From Nectonema munidae (lineage: Eukaryota; Nematomorpha; Nectonematoida; Nectonematidae): DNA of 64,000 nt. Both the position numbers and the translations under genes were made by a program. Below are positions 11,701 through 26,700 of the stretch, piece by piece. Each line of letters begins with the position of its first letter. Position 1 is the first letter of the stretch. The DNA lies in assembly GCA_030549495.1 (NCBI GenBank), contig JAUIRK010000320.1, positions 157,643 to 221,642 on the forward strand. Reading direction: 5' to 3'. The notes beneath the pieces are model-generated. The model saw only the letters and a program-made list of their open reading frames with translations, did no database searches and was not told the DNA's origin.

Positions 11701-14700
11701 TCACATTATTCTTTATTTTACTTGATAAAGTAACGTTGCCGTTTCGAAAAATTTTGTATCGTTTTTCACGTTCTTGTTCCTAATAAAGATTATAAAATTT
11801 TAATTTTTTCATTTAACTAGCAAATGGAACAACCTATCAATTGTATTCGATAAAATAGGCTAGGAAATCGTTTATAAATTTTTGCAACAAATTCCTATCT
11901 CTAGCCACTTGGGAGCTCCCTTCCTAAATCAAATAAATATTTATTTCACCCGTTTACAGATTGCTTCATATTTTAAAAATAGAAATAGAAAAACTAACTC
12001 TTTCAAGTTTTTCGCTTCATTAGATGGTCCACTTGCCCGGGAATAAACGTCTCTACAATTTCTTGCTTCAGCTCTACCTCTTGAGGACTGTCGAGGCTCC
12101 CAGAAAAACGGCGTTCCATCAGGTAAACAAACAATGAACCAAATAAGAGTAATTGAAGAATTGCCATGAAAAGCGAAATGTGTTAACGTGATAAATGAAT
12201 GTCACAATCATTCCCAACCAAGTGAGAAATATAAAACCGCTCAGAAAAGTTCACAAAAGAAACGAACTATGAAATGCTAGTAAAAGCGAAGCCTATTGAT
12301 GTGAAAGATGAATATAGACAAAGAATCAATTACAATCAAGTGAGAAATATACAAACCGCGCATACAAATTTCAATCAAATGAGAAGCAAGAAAAATCACC
12401 AAGGAAACGAACGATAAATTGCCAGTAAAAGGGGAGCGTATTGATGTGAAAGAAAAAGATAAATAAATAAATTCCAATAAAGTGTGAAATAATAGGGAAG
12501 TGAATGATAAATTGCCCGTCAATGCGAAGCGTATTAGATGTGATGCAGGAGGTTACATAAGATGAATATAAAAGTGATAAATATACAAACAGCGCAGAGA
12601 ACCCGAGCTGAGTGAGTAAACAATAAGATAAATAAGTAATTGGAGATTTTCCAGTAAAAGCTTGTGTGATAAGTGTCACGCAAGATGAAATATGAAAAAT
12701 CAATATATTTTATTCAAATAGATGAAATAAATAAACTACCAACAAATTATTTCACCCATTTTTATTTTAAACTCTTAAAATAAAAAAATCACTTTTGCCC
12801 TTTTTAAAATCAAACTGGATTCCCCAAAGAATCGAAAGTTCAATAACTATGCTATAATTAACAACTTTTATGGAAAAAAAGTGAGATTGGTTGATTGATA
12901 AAATAGCTATTTTTAAGATATGGGCTTTTTTCTCTATTACTGTGTCCTGCGTGTAATTGCAAATCAGGGCGTCCTGCTAAGATTAACAAAGTACTTCGTA
13001 TTTTAGAAAATTTGATCTAGATGCATGGCATTCAAATCTCTTTGCATTTTTATGAGCGAAAGGTGTTGTAGTTTTTTCAGCACTGCTAAACAAACATGGT
13101 TTTAGCATCTGAGGCTGATGTCTGTTCTGGCCTCTTGCAAGACCGAAATATCTCTCACGCTTTATATCAAGTCTTTTTCTCTTTTCAGAAGGAGTATCTT
13201 GAAGGCATAATTCATCACAAATGGAATCGGCGCCTCGTCATTTCTGAATGTGAAACAATCCACCTCCACAATCCTAAATATTTCTTGCACACAAAAATCC
13301 TCCCCAAATCGTTCGACGGCTTCTTGGTAATTTTAATATCTTTCAAAATCTTAACAAGGACACGCTCAAAATTTTATTTTTCAAGCGGGAATGCCTTTAT
13401 CAATATAAGAATAATTTTTATTAAGGTTTTGTTTCAAAAACGCTTTTCAGTGTCTCCTATTTATTAAGTATATATAAACCCTTTATAATTCTTCTTCTTT
13501 TACCTTATACACGTTTGTATCACCTTTACACACCACAATTAACATTTCAATTTCGAGCATTGCTTTTCAATCTTTATCTCACTATGTCTGCCTTTCATAT
13601 AAATTTCTCAAATTTGAGACTTCTTAATCCAAATGTTTAAACAGGACTAGAGTCAACAATTTATTGGACTCAAAAGTTTTAGATAAGTAAATTTCCACGA
13701 CAATCTAACTCATCCCACAGGCACTAAGCATAGATGAAGTAAATATGAGTGGCAGATTTAGGAAATTACCAACGATGTAATAACTGGCGCCTGCACTTGA
13801 GAGATACCAGAAGAAGATTATTTTCAAATGCATGATATTTTTATATCAAGTTAAAAAATCAAATGAACGTGTCTTTTAGTCCCTTTCATAGTGCACCTTT
13901 TCTTTGCTGTTTGGCAGCCACGTTAAACAACTATATGCATATTCATCGAATCATGCTCGCACAGATGATGATGCAGGATGTGTGGTTTTTCAATAATCCT
14001 GCTACTCGATACTAAAGCATCTATATTTCCACACCCATCTAAACTCGCTTGTAAATATCTACAAATATGTTTTTTACTAATCACGATTGGAACCGTATTT
14101 TTAGAATCGCAATCCCAATAAAAATTAGAATTTTAATCAAACTTCAAAGTAGTATTTAAAAAATCAGAATCATAATAATAATTATCTAGAATCGGACCCC
14201 ACACTGCTATAGATGGATGCATACATATATCCCTACACTACATTTTCACATGTGAATAGCTTGGAATTTTAACACAATTTAATTCTCCACCATTAGAACA
14301 TATATCCCAAACTCTAATTTTTTCCAATATTGATAAGGTAAAAAATTGTGCATTTAAATATTTCCTTGTAACCGAACAAAATTTTTTGTTTCCATTATTA
14401 TATAGCGTAGACACTGTGGAGCGATAAATGATTAAGTGATGGGCGACATACGTTCGCTTGAGCGATAAAACTATGTCAAATATTTCCTACATACGATTAT
14501 TTTGCTACGTTTTAAAATGCTATATTAAAGAAATCACTTCTATTTCATCATTTCCTCTTCTTGATAAACTTTTTGTCTCCCCTAGTTCAACCTTTAAAAT
14601 GTCTCGGAAGGTAACATATATCTTTATGGAATCCAAACATTCTTCATTTCTTTACTTCGATGGACTCATCTTGATTTAACCAACTCAACATTACAATTAG

Positions 14701-17700
14701 AAATACCATAAGAATCGTTGCCTTTATTTTCAGTATGTGTCTCCATTTTTAATTTGTATTAAAGGCTAAATCTCTCTGATAAAGTTTGGATTTTGATAAA
14801 CTTTCAAAGTATCCTCTTGAGTATTAATTCTACAATTTAAAAATCATGGACACATTCATCTACAATCTTATGAATAAAATAGTTGAAACATGTATTAACT
14901 ATTTCCCATGCTTATTTCAAACAATGACTTTTCAGCACTTTGTAGTAAATATAATTTTTTTGTTTATGTAATTAAAGAAACTGACGATCTTCATTATTTT
15001 AATGACTTTTTCATCGTTGCCATGAAAACTATTAAAATATACTTTAAATCAACTACTTCATGGCCTAGAGATGGTGATACTCGAATGGTCGTTTTAAGTT
15101 TCTATGAAGGTCATGCCAGATTTGGGAATTAATTTGCATGCCCGCCGATGTAAAAGACTTCTAAGATCCCCAGATCTTATCACACATGATTAGTTATTCA
15201 GGTAGTGTTTAGTTTGTTTTGTGGTTGGTAGTATTTTATAAAAATCTAAAGGGTGATTCGTAAGGAGCAATTTTTCTCTAAGTTGTGATGCATCTAGTTT
15301 TAGATGTTTGGTAGAAGTATTTTTGTCCTTTGTTATGAATGTTGTACATCCAGTTAGAATTGTGAGTATCATTGTTTTGTATCACTTGTAATTTCTCTGT
15401 GTTCGTGTTGAAAGTGATATGTAACAAGATAGCATTTGAATATTCAAGAGTAGGACGAGCGATTGTTGTGTTTGTGCTGAGCCGTTTTTTCCTCCACTTA
15501 GTGGACGTAGGCGCTTTGAACTTATTAAGTTTTGGACATGTTTTTTGTATCTGTTAATTCGACATTGTCACACATGTTTGCTCAAAGTAGATTGCATTAC
15601 ATTAACGAACAATTTATTTTTATGATATACTGCCTTAAGAATGTGTTTATTTTCCTTCTTTTTAGTTTCACTAAAGAACGGTTTTCCTGTTTTCCCGTTA
15701 AAAAATTCCTGATCCGTGCTTATAAAAAGTGTTTATATTTTGTGATTCAACTTTTATAAAATCAAAATTTTTACTATTAACCTTTTTGAAAGGCCGCTGT
15801 CATCTATTACTATCATCACCGCTCTTTACAATCGTAGTTTTGTCTTACTGTCCGGTATCATTATTTTGTCTCACTGAAAACACTGTTTTTTCTTTTCACC
15901 ACTTGTCAAATATTTTACATTTAGAAATGAATGACTAGAGCAGTAAGCTAGTCCATATCAAATCAAAAAACCTGTTGAAATTAATCCTGATTTTTAGCTT
16001 ATATTTTCCCCCTAAACTTCAGTATTTTTTGCAGAAGCAAAACGTATCTACGAGTATTGTGAAGCGCGGCGTTGCTGAATGTCCACATATCAACGAAGAT
16101 GAAAGTGCTTTCATCGATAACCTCCTCTTTATCATTCATGGAATAGGAAAGTACTGCGATCTCAAGTTCAGTACAATTCATCAGTGTGGTGAGGAAACTT
16201 CTCTTTTGTTTTTATCCCTTTGAATTTGTTTTGTTCGAGACACCACCATTGTTCTCTCTGTTTTTTCAATTTAAAGATATCCATAAATCTACTTTTATTT
16301 TGACATATTTACCTAAGAACCAATTTGAGCGTTATAGAATGAAGCACGGCTTAGAATTTATTAGACCATTTCTCCTATTTTTTAACGTCCACTCTGAAAG
16401 ACTAATTGATTTATAATTTTGATTAAACACTTGAGTTTTCAATTTTATGTTTCGTCTTCAATTGCTCCGATTTACTAAGCAAGTCTAAAAATGTGGTCCA
16501 AAAGCGTATGATAAGTTATAGCCAGTATAATAAATAATCGTTTCGCGCTTCCCTCGAAACACGGAATCGTTTTCATACGATGACAGTGAATCATTCGAGA
16601 GGTGCAAACGAAATTTTCCCTCCCTGCTTCACACTACACATGAAGCAAAACTTAGCAAAAATGGTGTATGCATCAGAGATTTGTTGAGTGCGCGAAACTC
16701 TCCATTGGGACAAAAAATTTCGGGGTATTAAAACGGGGATTGTTCATTTTATTGATTTATTTTATAATATATTTTAATGTTCTTAACTGTTAACATAAAT
16801 GATATAATTGTAAATATCACTGTAGGCAGGGCCGGCCTTAGTGATTGCGGGGCTCAATGCAAAAAATTTTTGCGGGCCCTAGCATGAGCGAAAAGCAATT
16901 AAAAAATACATAAAATTTATTTTATCTTTTTAACCCATTTTTGACGATCGTTTCCAAATTTAAAGAACCCTAATTGCCGAAGGTTATTTTTGAAATCAAA
17001 AAAAAATATATATTTTTGTTTTAATATATAGTAAAAATACTAAAAAACAAATAGTAAACAAAAATTTAGAAAAAAATTTATTTTATATAGCAAAATTTAC
17101 ATGGGTCACCCGTGACCCGCTAGCAATGTACAAATTGATAATGAAAAATAAAATATTGGTTAAATGATTTTAACATAGATTTTATATATAATGTAAACAT
17201 AATAACAAATAAAAACTATTTTTATAATAAAAAGCATTATATTTATTTTGATAATATAAAAACTCTATGATATTCTTCAAAACATTCAACATGCAATCCA
17301 ATTGAACACTTTTTACATTTCGTTTGACACTTCTTTTTACAACGTCTACATCTGATCCTTTTTTTTCTAGAAGGATCATTTTCTAATGTTTCAGTAATTG
17401 GAATAATTATATGATCAACAGAATCAAACCTTGTTTCTGAAATAGGGTTTGCCATAGCTATTTCTTTTCCAGGATTTGGAGACACTCCATGAGTTTGTAG
17501 AAGAGTTCTTGCTAAATATCTTCTAAAATCAAGTTGGGATATTTTTTTACCTTCTTCACTCATTTTGAAAATTATCCAACTTTGGTTGATTGCCAAATCA
17601 ATAAGATGGGTTATAATGGGAAAATACCTTTTTTTCCATGAAGAGAGGCTCTATATTTTGCAACATTTTCGTTCATTCTGTCAACCCAACCCATTTGAGA

Positions 17701-20700
17701 ATTGTAAAATTTTATTGAGGCAGCAATTATTACTTTTACTCTTTTTTTTCAAACGTTTAGAATAACGAAAAATTTCTTCTTCAGGTTTTGAATTTAAGAA
17801 ATTCGAAGCAACAAGAACTTCTCGGTTGTCTTGCCATTAGCAAAATGATATACCATGTTTCTCCTCCAAAAACTCTTCATAAAAACCCCTATTCTTTTTT
17901 GCTATTTCTTTTTTAGACAAAAGCGGTATTTCATTGACCCTATTTCTTCTAAAAGTAGAGGTAATTTTTTGTTGTTTTTCGGTCATTTTATCAAAAATAT
18001 TCAAACTCGAAAAATAATTATCACTAACATAATGATAACTATTTTCTAAATATTCAGAATTTTTTTAGAAAAACCTAAAACGACACTCTCTCCCATAGTA
18101 CAAGATGGGATTTCATCTGAAAACAATGTATTTTTACCTTGATATAAATCAAAATTGACTACATAACCTGGATGAACACAATCACTCCATTGCTTGTAGC
18201 CAAACCTTTGCGGCTTACCTTTCATAAATTGTTTTAAAAAATGGTGTCCATAATAAGCAATCATACTTTCATCAATGCTATGGATTTCTTAATATGGCTG
18301 GTTTTTATTAAAAATTTTATTCATCTCTGTAACCAAAGGCATTACTTTTGTAAATTTGTCAGTAGGGTTTAAGTTATTGTTGTCAGAAAAATGAAGATAT
18401 TTCTTTATTTCATCAAATCTATCACGACGCATTGAATCAGAATCTATTTTGACATTACAGTCTTCTGATCTGCTCCAATATAGTCTCCTTTGAGGAAGTT
18501 TATGGTATCCCATCAAAACAACAATTCCTATAAAAACAATGATTTCCTCTATAGTTAGATTCAAATTCTTATTTTTTTGACTTGCGTACAAGTTGCTATA
18601 CTCAACTATCATTTCAAGAAGTTCCCTTGTAAAAAATAAATAAAAAACATCAATAATATTCATTGGTCTATTATAAAAGCGCGGAAAGTTGACAGTAGCG
18701 AAATCTTTGTTCAACTTGCTTTCCACGCTGTCTTTTCTCCACTTTCTTTCAGAACATGGCTTTCTTTTTCTACAAATTTCACTTTCTTCACTAACGCTTT
18801 CCAAAACCACTAGTTCAGCTTCCGCATTCAATTGATTTCCAGATAGATGATTGATGTCTAAATCATTTTCGTCTCCAGAGTCTTCATCAGAGATAACACT
18901 GACTGCGTTAGTTGGTAGTTATATGTAAATTTCACCATTCACTAATCCATTCTCTTAAATATACTCTATTATGTTGTTCAAATTGTCCTCTTGAAAAAAA
19001 CTTATAAATATGCGTAAATATTATTATGTAATTATGGCTTTTGCAAAAGGCCTTAAGGCCGGCCCTGACTGTAGTGATAGATGAACATTTATAAAAATAG
19101 TGTTTTGGTTGAACTTTCTTCCACACGCAAGCTACAAAAAGAATATGAGAAAAATAATTTTTATACTTCTAAATTAGTTGAAGAAATTTAAAATCTTCAT
19201 GAGCTGGAAGCTTGTAAAATAATTATCGAAATAAAAATATGGCCATTTAGTAACGTAACTTTTGAAACATTCTTCAAAACAGATCCTGGAGGGTGGGATT
19301 ACAATTTTCTCAATTATATATCTTTTTATAGTATTTATTAGGATTGTTTGTCTTCTGAGTAAATTTTCGATATTACTTTTCTTGTTTTAAGGTTAAGTCT
19401 TATAATGAATATTTAAAATTTATTTTTTTCATTATCGTTCGCTTCTTTGCTATAATAGTAATGCACATTTGAGCTATATTTGATCAGAGGCAGTAATGTA
19501 GGCAGTCATGTGAATAAGAGCGCATGCATTTTTGAGCGAGGCGAATATTTTTTATAGCACATATAACTCTATAATTTAAGGCTTAAAATGTGTATCCCTA
19601 TTAATTACTGTAACCTAGCCCGTCGATAAGGGGGGGGGGGGATGGAGAAAACTTAGTACAAATAATATCATTTTCTTTTCTCGTAAACTCAAGGCTGAGA
19701 AAAGTCAAATCGAATTCGTAATCAATAAAACGGTTGGTCGAGGGTTTCATCAAAGAAAAATGGGATCAGTGATAAAATGTGTGCTCGGATGGAATGGAAC
19801 ACCCGCAATATTAAGTGTACATCAGGTTTTCATTGCCAGAGAAAACATGTCAATCTCACAGAGATAGCGACTCATTGCCTGTCTCACCTAGAAAACCTTA
19901 CTTTTTGATAAATGTCACTTGAGCTTAACACTGTTATAGAAGATGTTATTCAGGTCTTATGACATTTCATCATACGACACTTCATCACACGACAGTTAAT
20001 GTGTTTTTCTTCATTTTTCATTACTGGAGTAAGGTTTTTTAGGAATGTACCGATTCCAAATATTACAAACAACTTCAGTTTTGTCAAAGCATTTGACAAA
20101 ACTAAATTAACATTTTGTTTATTAAAAAACAAATTAGATAACACTTTCTTTATTTAATATAAATTTTAAAATTTGAAAGAAATTTTTCAAGGTTTGAAAA
20201 ATATTTTTTTATTTATTTGAAAAAATGATTCAATACAGATTCTTAAAAAAAATAGCTGAAGTACATCGCTAGTTTTTTTTTTTATAAAATTCACAGTTTT
20301 ATGTCATGAAATGTCGTGTGATGAAGTAAAGCCTTGTTGTAATGAAATAGAGTTGTGTGTGGTGATGTGTCGTAGCACGGTTATTCAAACAGTAAATTTT
20401 ATTAAATCATCAGCATTGAATTCAAGGCTGTTTATTGAAAAGTGCTGTGCTATGGGATCCGAATATGAACATATGTTTTACTACTCTTCTATCAGGGGGC
20501 TATCACGAGAAAAAGAGCTTTACATGCGTGCAGAGGTTCAAATTTTCCTAAACGGGAAGAAACATGTGCTGACATCAACGCTTACACGAACAAAGTAATT
20601 GCTTAAAATGGCATATCTGACAGAAACTTCATAGTTGAATTTCTTGAATATGTCAATTAGGGTGTCTCTGATGCCTTTACAGTTTCATAAATCAACCAAC

Positions 20701-23700
20701 CTTATTTATTTACAGCATATATATCTTATATATCTAAAAACCTGAAAAAAAATTATTTGATCAAAGTTTACCTTAGGCACATCTTTATATCAACTTAGAG
20801 GTCGTTCACATTTAACGTTATAAATATTTTGGTTGATTTTCATACTCCCCTCCTCTTTTTTTATGTCCTTATTAAGTCAACTTAAAAAAATGATTAATGA
20901 CTTTTTTCAGCTACTTCACTTCTCTCTACTTTTGGTTGACGTCTATTGTAAAGGCCTTTTTATATTATATCAATATTTTGAAGCATGTAAAAAAGAAACA
21001 CAAAGTTTATTCAAATGTTTTTAAACATCAAACTATAAAGAAAATAACAATTTTTTTAATCAATTTTCATACTTCTGTTTTTTTCTTTGGTTGGGTAAAG
21101 CTTTCCGACCGTTTTGAAGAACTTGCAAAACTTGTTGAAAGTTTTCCTCTTCTTTAGATATTGAAATATAATCTGAGCAAAGCTTGACTCCCCGCTCTGC
21201 GACGTCGTTTACAACTAACAAATTATCAACAGTTTCTTTTCCTTCTAAATAAAATTATTGTTTTTCCAGTTATTGACTTCCTCTTCAAAAAACGTTGTAT
21301 CGATTTGAAGTAAATGAAAAAACATCCAAGAATCATATCCAATCAATGAAGAAATGTTATGCCAATTTTCTAAATTTTTCAAAGTTGGAAAACTTGGTTT
21401 ACCAAAATAATTTCCTATTCGACTATGAAAGTCAAGCTTTGATGGTTTATTTTCTTTAAGATTTTTAATTATAAGTTGTTTCGTTGAAGCATCTACTTTG
21501 TCATTAAACAGGCTAATTGGAATCACTTCTTCCGTTAAATACCAAAAATGTCGTGATATGGCCTTAATAGCAGAAGTCGCACAAGTCATGTCAATTTCCT
21601 TATATTTATATAAATCTTTGAGAAGCTTGAAATCATTAAATGGCGCATACGAGGCTAGATGTGCTTCAAACCACCAGGTTACATAAAAAAGTTCACAAAT
21701 CTTTTTACTTTACACTTTTGCTCATTTGTTATTAAATCTTTCAATGCTATTTTTTTGATATATTTTCACAAAGCATTTCAATTTTTAAAGAATACAAAAG
21801 CTTTGACATCCACCTGGCCTTATGAAGTGCTCCCGGTCTTCTAAATCCTGCGAAGTTAATATTTTTTCCCCGGCTTAAATACAAGCAAACAAGATCTGCA
21901 AGTTCCTTATAATCTTCTCTAATAAAATGTTTCGACTTTAATTGTTTACAATAACTTAAAACTTCTTCGATCATTCTAGAGTATTTACTATCAAAAACTG
22001 GAAAAGACAATTCTTCTATCAAATGAGTGTTTAAATCGGAAAACTTGAACTTGAATCTTTGAAAAAGTGATACATTAGGACCACTTGATGGTTCAATTTT
22101 AAGAACATTCCAGACATCGCTTAGAATAATCTCACCGATATGATGGCGGCAAGCAAACCACAATAAAGGTCTTTCTAATTTTCTTTGTAGAAAAACGCAT
22201 GTTCCTGTTTTTATTCCAGTATTACAGGGTGGAGTATCAAAAACTATACCGTTGACACTATTTTCGCAGTTCCATTTCTTTAATAAGTTTACACATGCTT
22301 CAGCATGTACTTCTCCGGTTTTTCCAGATGTTTTCTTTGGTATTTTAGGAACACCCAGAAGCTTTATTCCTGTATCCCCTGAAATTAAAACAGGCAGTCT
22401 TTCTTCATGGTCAGAGTTTTGTAGTGTCTTCATGATCTTGCTATCCCAATGCAAAAGAATTTTTGATGGAGCTTTCCAATTCAATTTTATTTCACTAGCA
22501 ATAGCTTTACTTTCAGAAACTCGACTTCTTTGAATGTAACTGTGACTTAAATTAACAGCATGAGGATCACCTCCACACTGTTTTATCATTGTTTTCATAG
22601 TGACTGAAAGAGCTGTTGTTGAAAGTTTATTTCTTAGGCTTGATTGAACCAAAGCTTTAGATTGTAAGACATCATGGGGAACAAAAAGAAGTGTACCAGT
22701 TTTTACTTTTCTTTTATGACGTCTTTTGCTAAACTTTTGAACAAAAGAGCTATTTTTCTCATTTTCGTTGTCTTCATATTCTTCAAATTGGCAACATGAA
22801 CTTGAAGACGCAAAACTGTTAGTTGCCAACTTTGATCTGGTTTCTTCCAACTTCTTTTTCTATTCTCGTTTTTCAACTAATTTACCAATCACATTATCTT
22901 TACAAGTATAGGATGCAGCTCTTCCATCTATCATACTTTTTATAAATTTAATGTCTTCTTCCAGGGTTAATATTTCAATTTTTGATTTACATTTTTTCTT
23001 CTGTTCCATCATCGATTTAATATTCTTTGGCCAAAAGGGCATTGTAAGTGTGAGCATGTTCTGAAATTTTTTTACTTTTTCACTTGTTAGTCTTCTTGAT
23101 AATGGAATTTTTCTTGCAAGTTTAAACTCATTATAAAAGCTTTCAACTTTTTCACAAACTTTGTAATCAGATATAATATCAATTCCAGCTTTCAAGTAAT
23201 GCTTTTTTATTTCTTCTAACACAATTTTAGATGCTTTTCTTTCAAGTTTAAGATTTTTTGTTTTGTCTTCACTTCTCAATTTTTCCATATTGAATAAAAA
23301 ACATAACAAAACTTGTTGATGAGTTGGAAATCGACATCCAGTAATTTTCAGGTTATCTAAAGATGAAGATTCGCAAAGAAAATTCAAAAATGACTCAGAA
23401 CTTCTTGTCTTCATTTTATAAATTAGAAGAAAAAATAAATATGATGTTGAAAAAATTATTTATATTCTAAAATAAAAAATATATTTAAAATCATAATTTT
23501 TATTATAAATATATATTATATTAAAGAAAAAGATGATGTGCTTGAGGTAAAACAAATGTCATAAACTTTATATTTTATATTTGTGTTATTTAGACCTAAT
23601 CGCTATATTTCTCAGAGGTTGAGCTCTTAAAACTAAAAAAATTTATTTTTGAGGACATCAGAGACACCCTAATGTCCATACAAGGAAAATATGAGACTAT

Positions 23701-26700
23701 AATCTGTGTGTCAGAAAAGTTTAAGGCTTTCAAAACAAACCTAAGGGTGTGGAAAGGAAGGATTGAACTAACAAAAACGGCGTGCTTTCCACTTTTAAAC
23801 CCTTTTCTGGAAGATGGAAAAGACTCCTCACTTCTGGCCATATAAAGTCTCATTGTTGAGCACCTTGAGAAATTGAGTGAGGAGTTTGACAGATACATTC
23901 CGTGTGGAGAACTGCATGAGAAATACAAATATTTGTGAAGACTCTTCGATATCCAAGTCCAGGATCTTTCAGAAGAAGAGCCTTCTATCCAAAATAGAGG
24001 AGCTTATAGAGATCCAGCATGATGAAACTCTTTGTTTTAACTTTCACCTACAAACTCTAATTGTGTTCTGGACTGCTGTGAAAAAAAGAAACCAGTCCTT
24101 GGATTCGAGGCTGTGAAAGTGTTATTGCATTTCGCTACAACCTATTTGTGTGAATCACGATTTGCAGCTCTGACTGCCATCAAAACTAAAAGCTAAGGTT
24201 AAAGCTCTGGCTGCCACCGAAACATGATTTGAACATGACAGCACTTTTCAAGCCTGAACCACGAATAGAGAAACTTAGCAACATGATACAAGCCCAAGGC
24301 TCCAATTAAAATTAATTTACCTGTTCACACCTTTGGCTTATTTTTTAAAGAATGTGACAGAATATTATTTCAGAAATGGTTGTTTTATTTAATGTCAAGT
24401 TTTAAAATTCATATGCTGTGAATATAATAAAATTTAAAGTACCTCTGTTACAGATAAATTCATTAACAAGTGTCGTCCCCTACTTTTACAGCCAGCTAAC
24501 CATATAGTTTTAATAAAATAAATGCAACTAAATTAGTGGGGTCGCGTCATATTTTGAGAAATATAATTGGGGTCGCTTAAAAAATGTTGGGAACCACTGA
24601 CTAAAATAAAATATAACAAATTTTAAAATAAAATATAACATTTTGTAACAAACACGCCTATTATAAGTAAGTAGCTAATTGCTAGCTTTTTTGTACTATG
24701 ATCCCCAAAGGTGAATCACATCTAGTACGACAAAAGCACTAGTGTATATACGATGTACTCTATTTATTATGCAAGAAAAAGATATTCTATAAGACTATAT
24801 TTGGGTTTTACTGTCAAACATACATGACACTTCGAAAATATGTATTTAAAATTGGACGACTGTTTTCTCGTCGCAGCCGTTTGCAGTGAAGTAAATTCTT
24901 ATAGCTTTTACCCTCTTGTGATGCAGTAGCTTGACTTTTAGTTATTTCAATCAAATTTGAATCACCAGGACACGCAGCTATCAAATAATTAGGCAATTCT
25001 TTGCTGATCCACATTTGGGGATCATGTTAATTAGTGGGTTACAAGACAACAAAAGCATTCATATATGATAGCAAAATATTTGTTCCTCTTGCTTTTTGTC
25101 AGGATAATAGGAACACCGAGTACTGCGTAAAAACTGTATGACAGGGGAGACTACTTTGTAAAAAATTAGTTTGCGTTTCTATATGTGAAGTAAACATTAG
25201 TATTTTTTGTGCTATCAATGACTAAAATGTTATTTTCAAAAATGGAAACCTTTTTATAGTGTTGGCTGTTGGCTAAAGGCAGTAATAAATAACATGCAAG
25301 TATTTCAAAATGAAGTAAATTTTAATGAAGTTCTTTGTTTTAACCAAATTTTTATAAATATACTTTTTTGCAGCGTAGCAAACGTGCGTAAGCTTTTTCA
25401 AGTAAAACGCGGGCGTGGCTAAATGATTCTTACAAAGCTTGTCTATAACATCCTCAATATTTATATTACACCACAAACTCCCGTCTAGACTCATATATAA
25501 TAGGATTTATTTATTAGCATTCGAATTTTTTTCTCGCGCTTTTTAGAAATTAATAATTCATCGACATCAAATTCGCCCACGCTTATTTTTACCTAAGAAC
25601 GATTTGTCTATGAAAAACTAGTTAAATCATTTTATTATTCCTGTTATAGACACTTTTGTACCAAATACATTTTCATTTCGATTTTAATTACGTAACATTG
25701 TTCTTAATTAATATGTATTTTTGCTTGATTGTGTTCATACTACCTAAACTTACTCAGCTCAAACAATGCGGAGATTGTCATCGAATCTTGTGGAATCACA
25801 TTTCAAATCTTTCTCCGTGAACTCTGCCTCTAGTCGTGATGAAGATGTGGACTCTTCAAGGCCTCCATCCACTCCCACTGCTCAAGATATCAATGCGATA
25901 GGGAGAACAGAATTTTTGCCTGTCACTTGGTACGAAAAGTTGCACTCGTCAGAAACTGGAATTGATAAGTAATTAATTCCTTCAAAATTCATATTTCTTT
26001 AGCGCGAAAATCTTTTCCTCCCACCTTTAAAATCTTGGCTTGGTGTTATACAGCCCTTAAAATTATTTTCTTATACTTCTACACTACTCTTTTAGCTTAA
26101 TTGCATTATAAAAGAAAAAACGTATACACTTGGCAATACAATAATAAAAAAATAATTTGGTTTCTTTCCAATGGAAATCTTCCATAGCTGGACAGATGAA
26201 GGCGATCATTACTGTAGGGATTTCAGCTGACTGAGCAGATACGATTAACTTTTGTTTCTCTAGGCCCACAATTGATAAACACCTGACTCAATCATCCCTA
26301 TCCGGGTATTGATTGCGGTCCTGAAAAAATAGGGATACAGCTATGAAAAAAGTAACACTACTTGAATTGTATTCAACAAACGAATGTTAAAAAACAGTTA
26401 GAATCAAGCACTGCCTTAATCTCTTAAGTTCTTGTATTCACAGACTCTTTTAATCAAAAGCATGCACTAAAACACTCGGTGCGTTACTTTCCTGACATGC
26501 CGCAGGATAAACTGAGCCATGGCTTTTTAAGGTAAACGGATAACAGTTTCCCGAAGAGAAAAGTTACCACCACATTGCCAGGTGTTAACTGCTTTTTCAT
26601 TCGCTATAGTAGTGTAGAGAACCTTAGTTCTGTTACAGTAGACTTAGTATCTGAAGAAACAATAGGGCATCCGCTCTCCTACAATGACACACACCGTGTA

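Larger units (their letters stand above)
20311..24599 (+). mobile_element. ZBED5-like hAT element (A), 5'-truncated, carrying a nested transposon
   Basis: Two coding fragments (20311-20657 and 23672-24330) belong to one hAT transposase and are separated by the 20658-23671 transposon. The right end reads TGTTGGGAACCACTG to 24599, the complement of the common hAT end CAGTGGTTCCCAAC. No matching left end was found upstream, so the 5' part is missing or displaced. Confidence 0.75.

Noticed and set aside
12277-12703. Two long overlapping minus-strand frames
   Set aside because: They only translate a degenerate repeat and have no family signature.
13096-13188. In-frame upstream extension of exon C ([15 protein letters not shown]...)
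   Set aside because: A strong acceptor lies at 13188, the extension does not resemble the family, and the exon B to exon C phase works only with the acceptor.
15975-16034. Start [11 protein letters not shown] before exon D, resembling a signal peptide
   Set aside because: It is the pyrimidine-rich intron end; the acceptor at 16034 and the phase with exon C argue against a start here.
22252-22533. Plus-strand frame of 93 codons
   Set aside because: It is antisense to the transposase-like gene of the 20658-23671 element.
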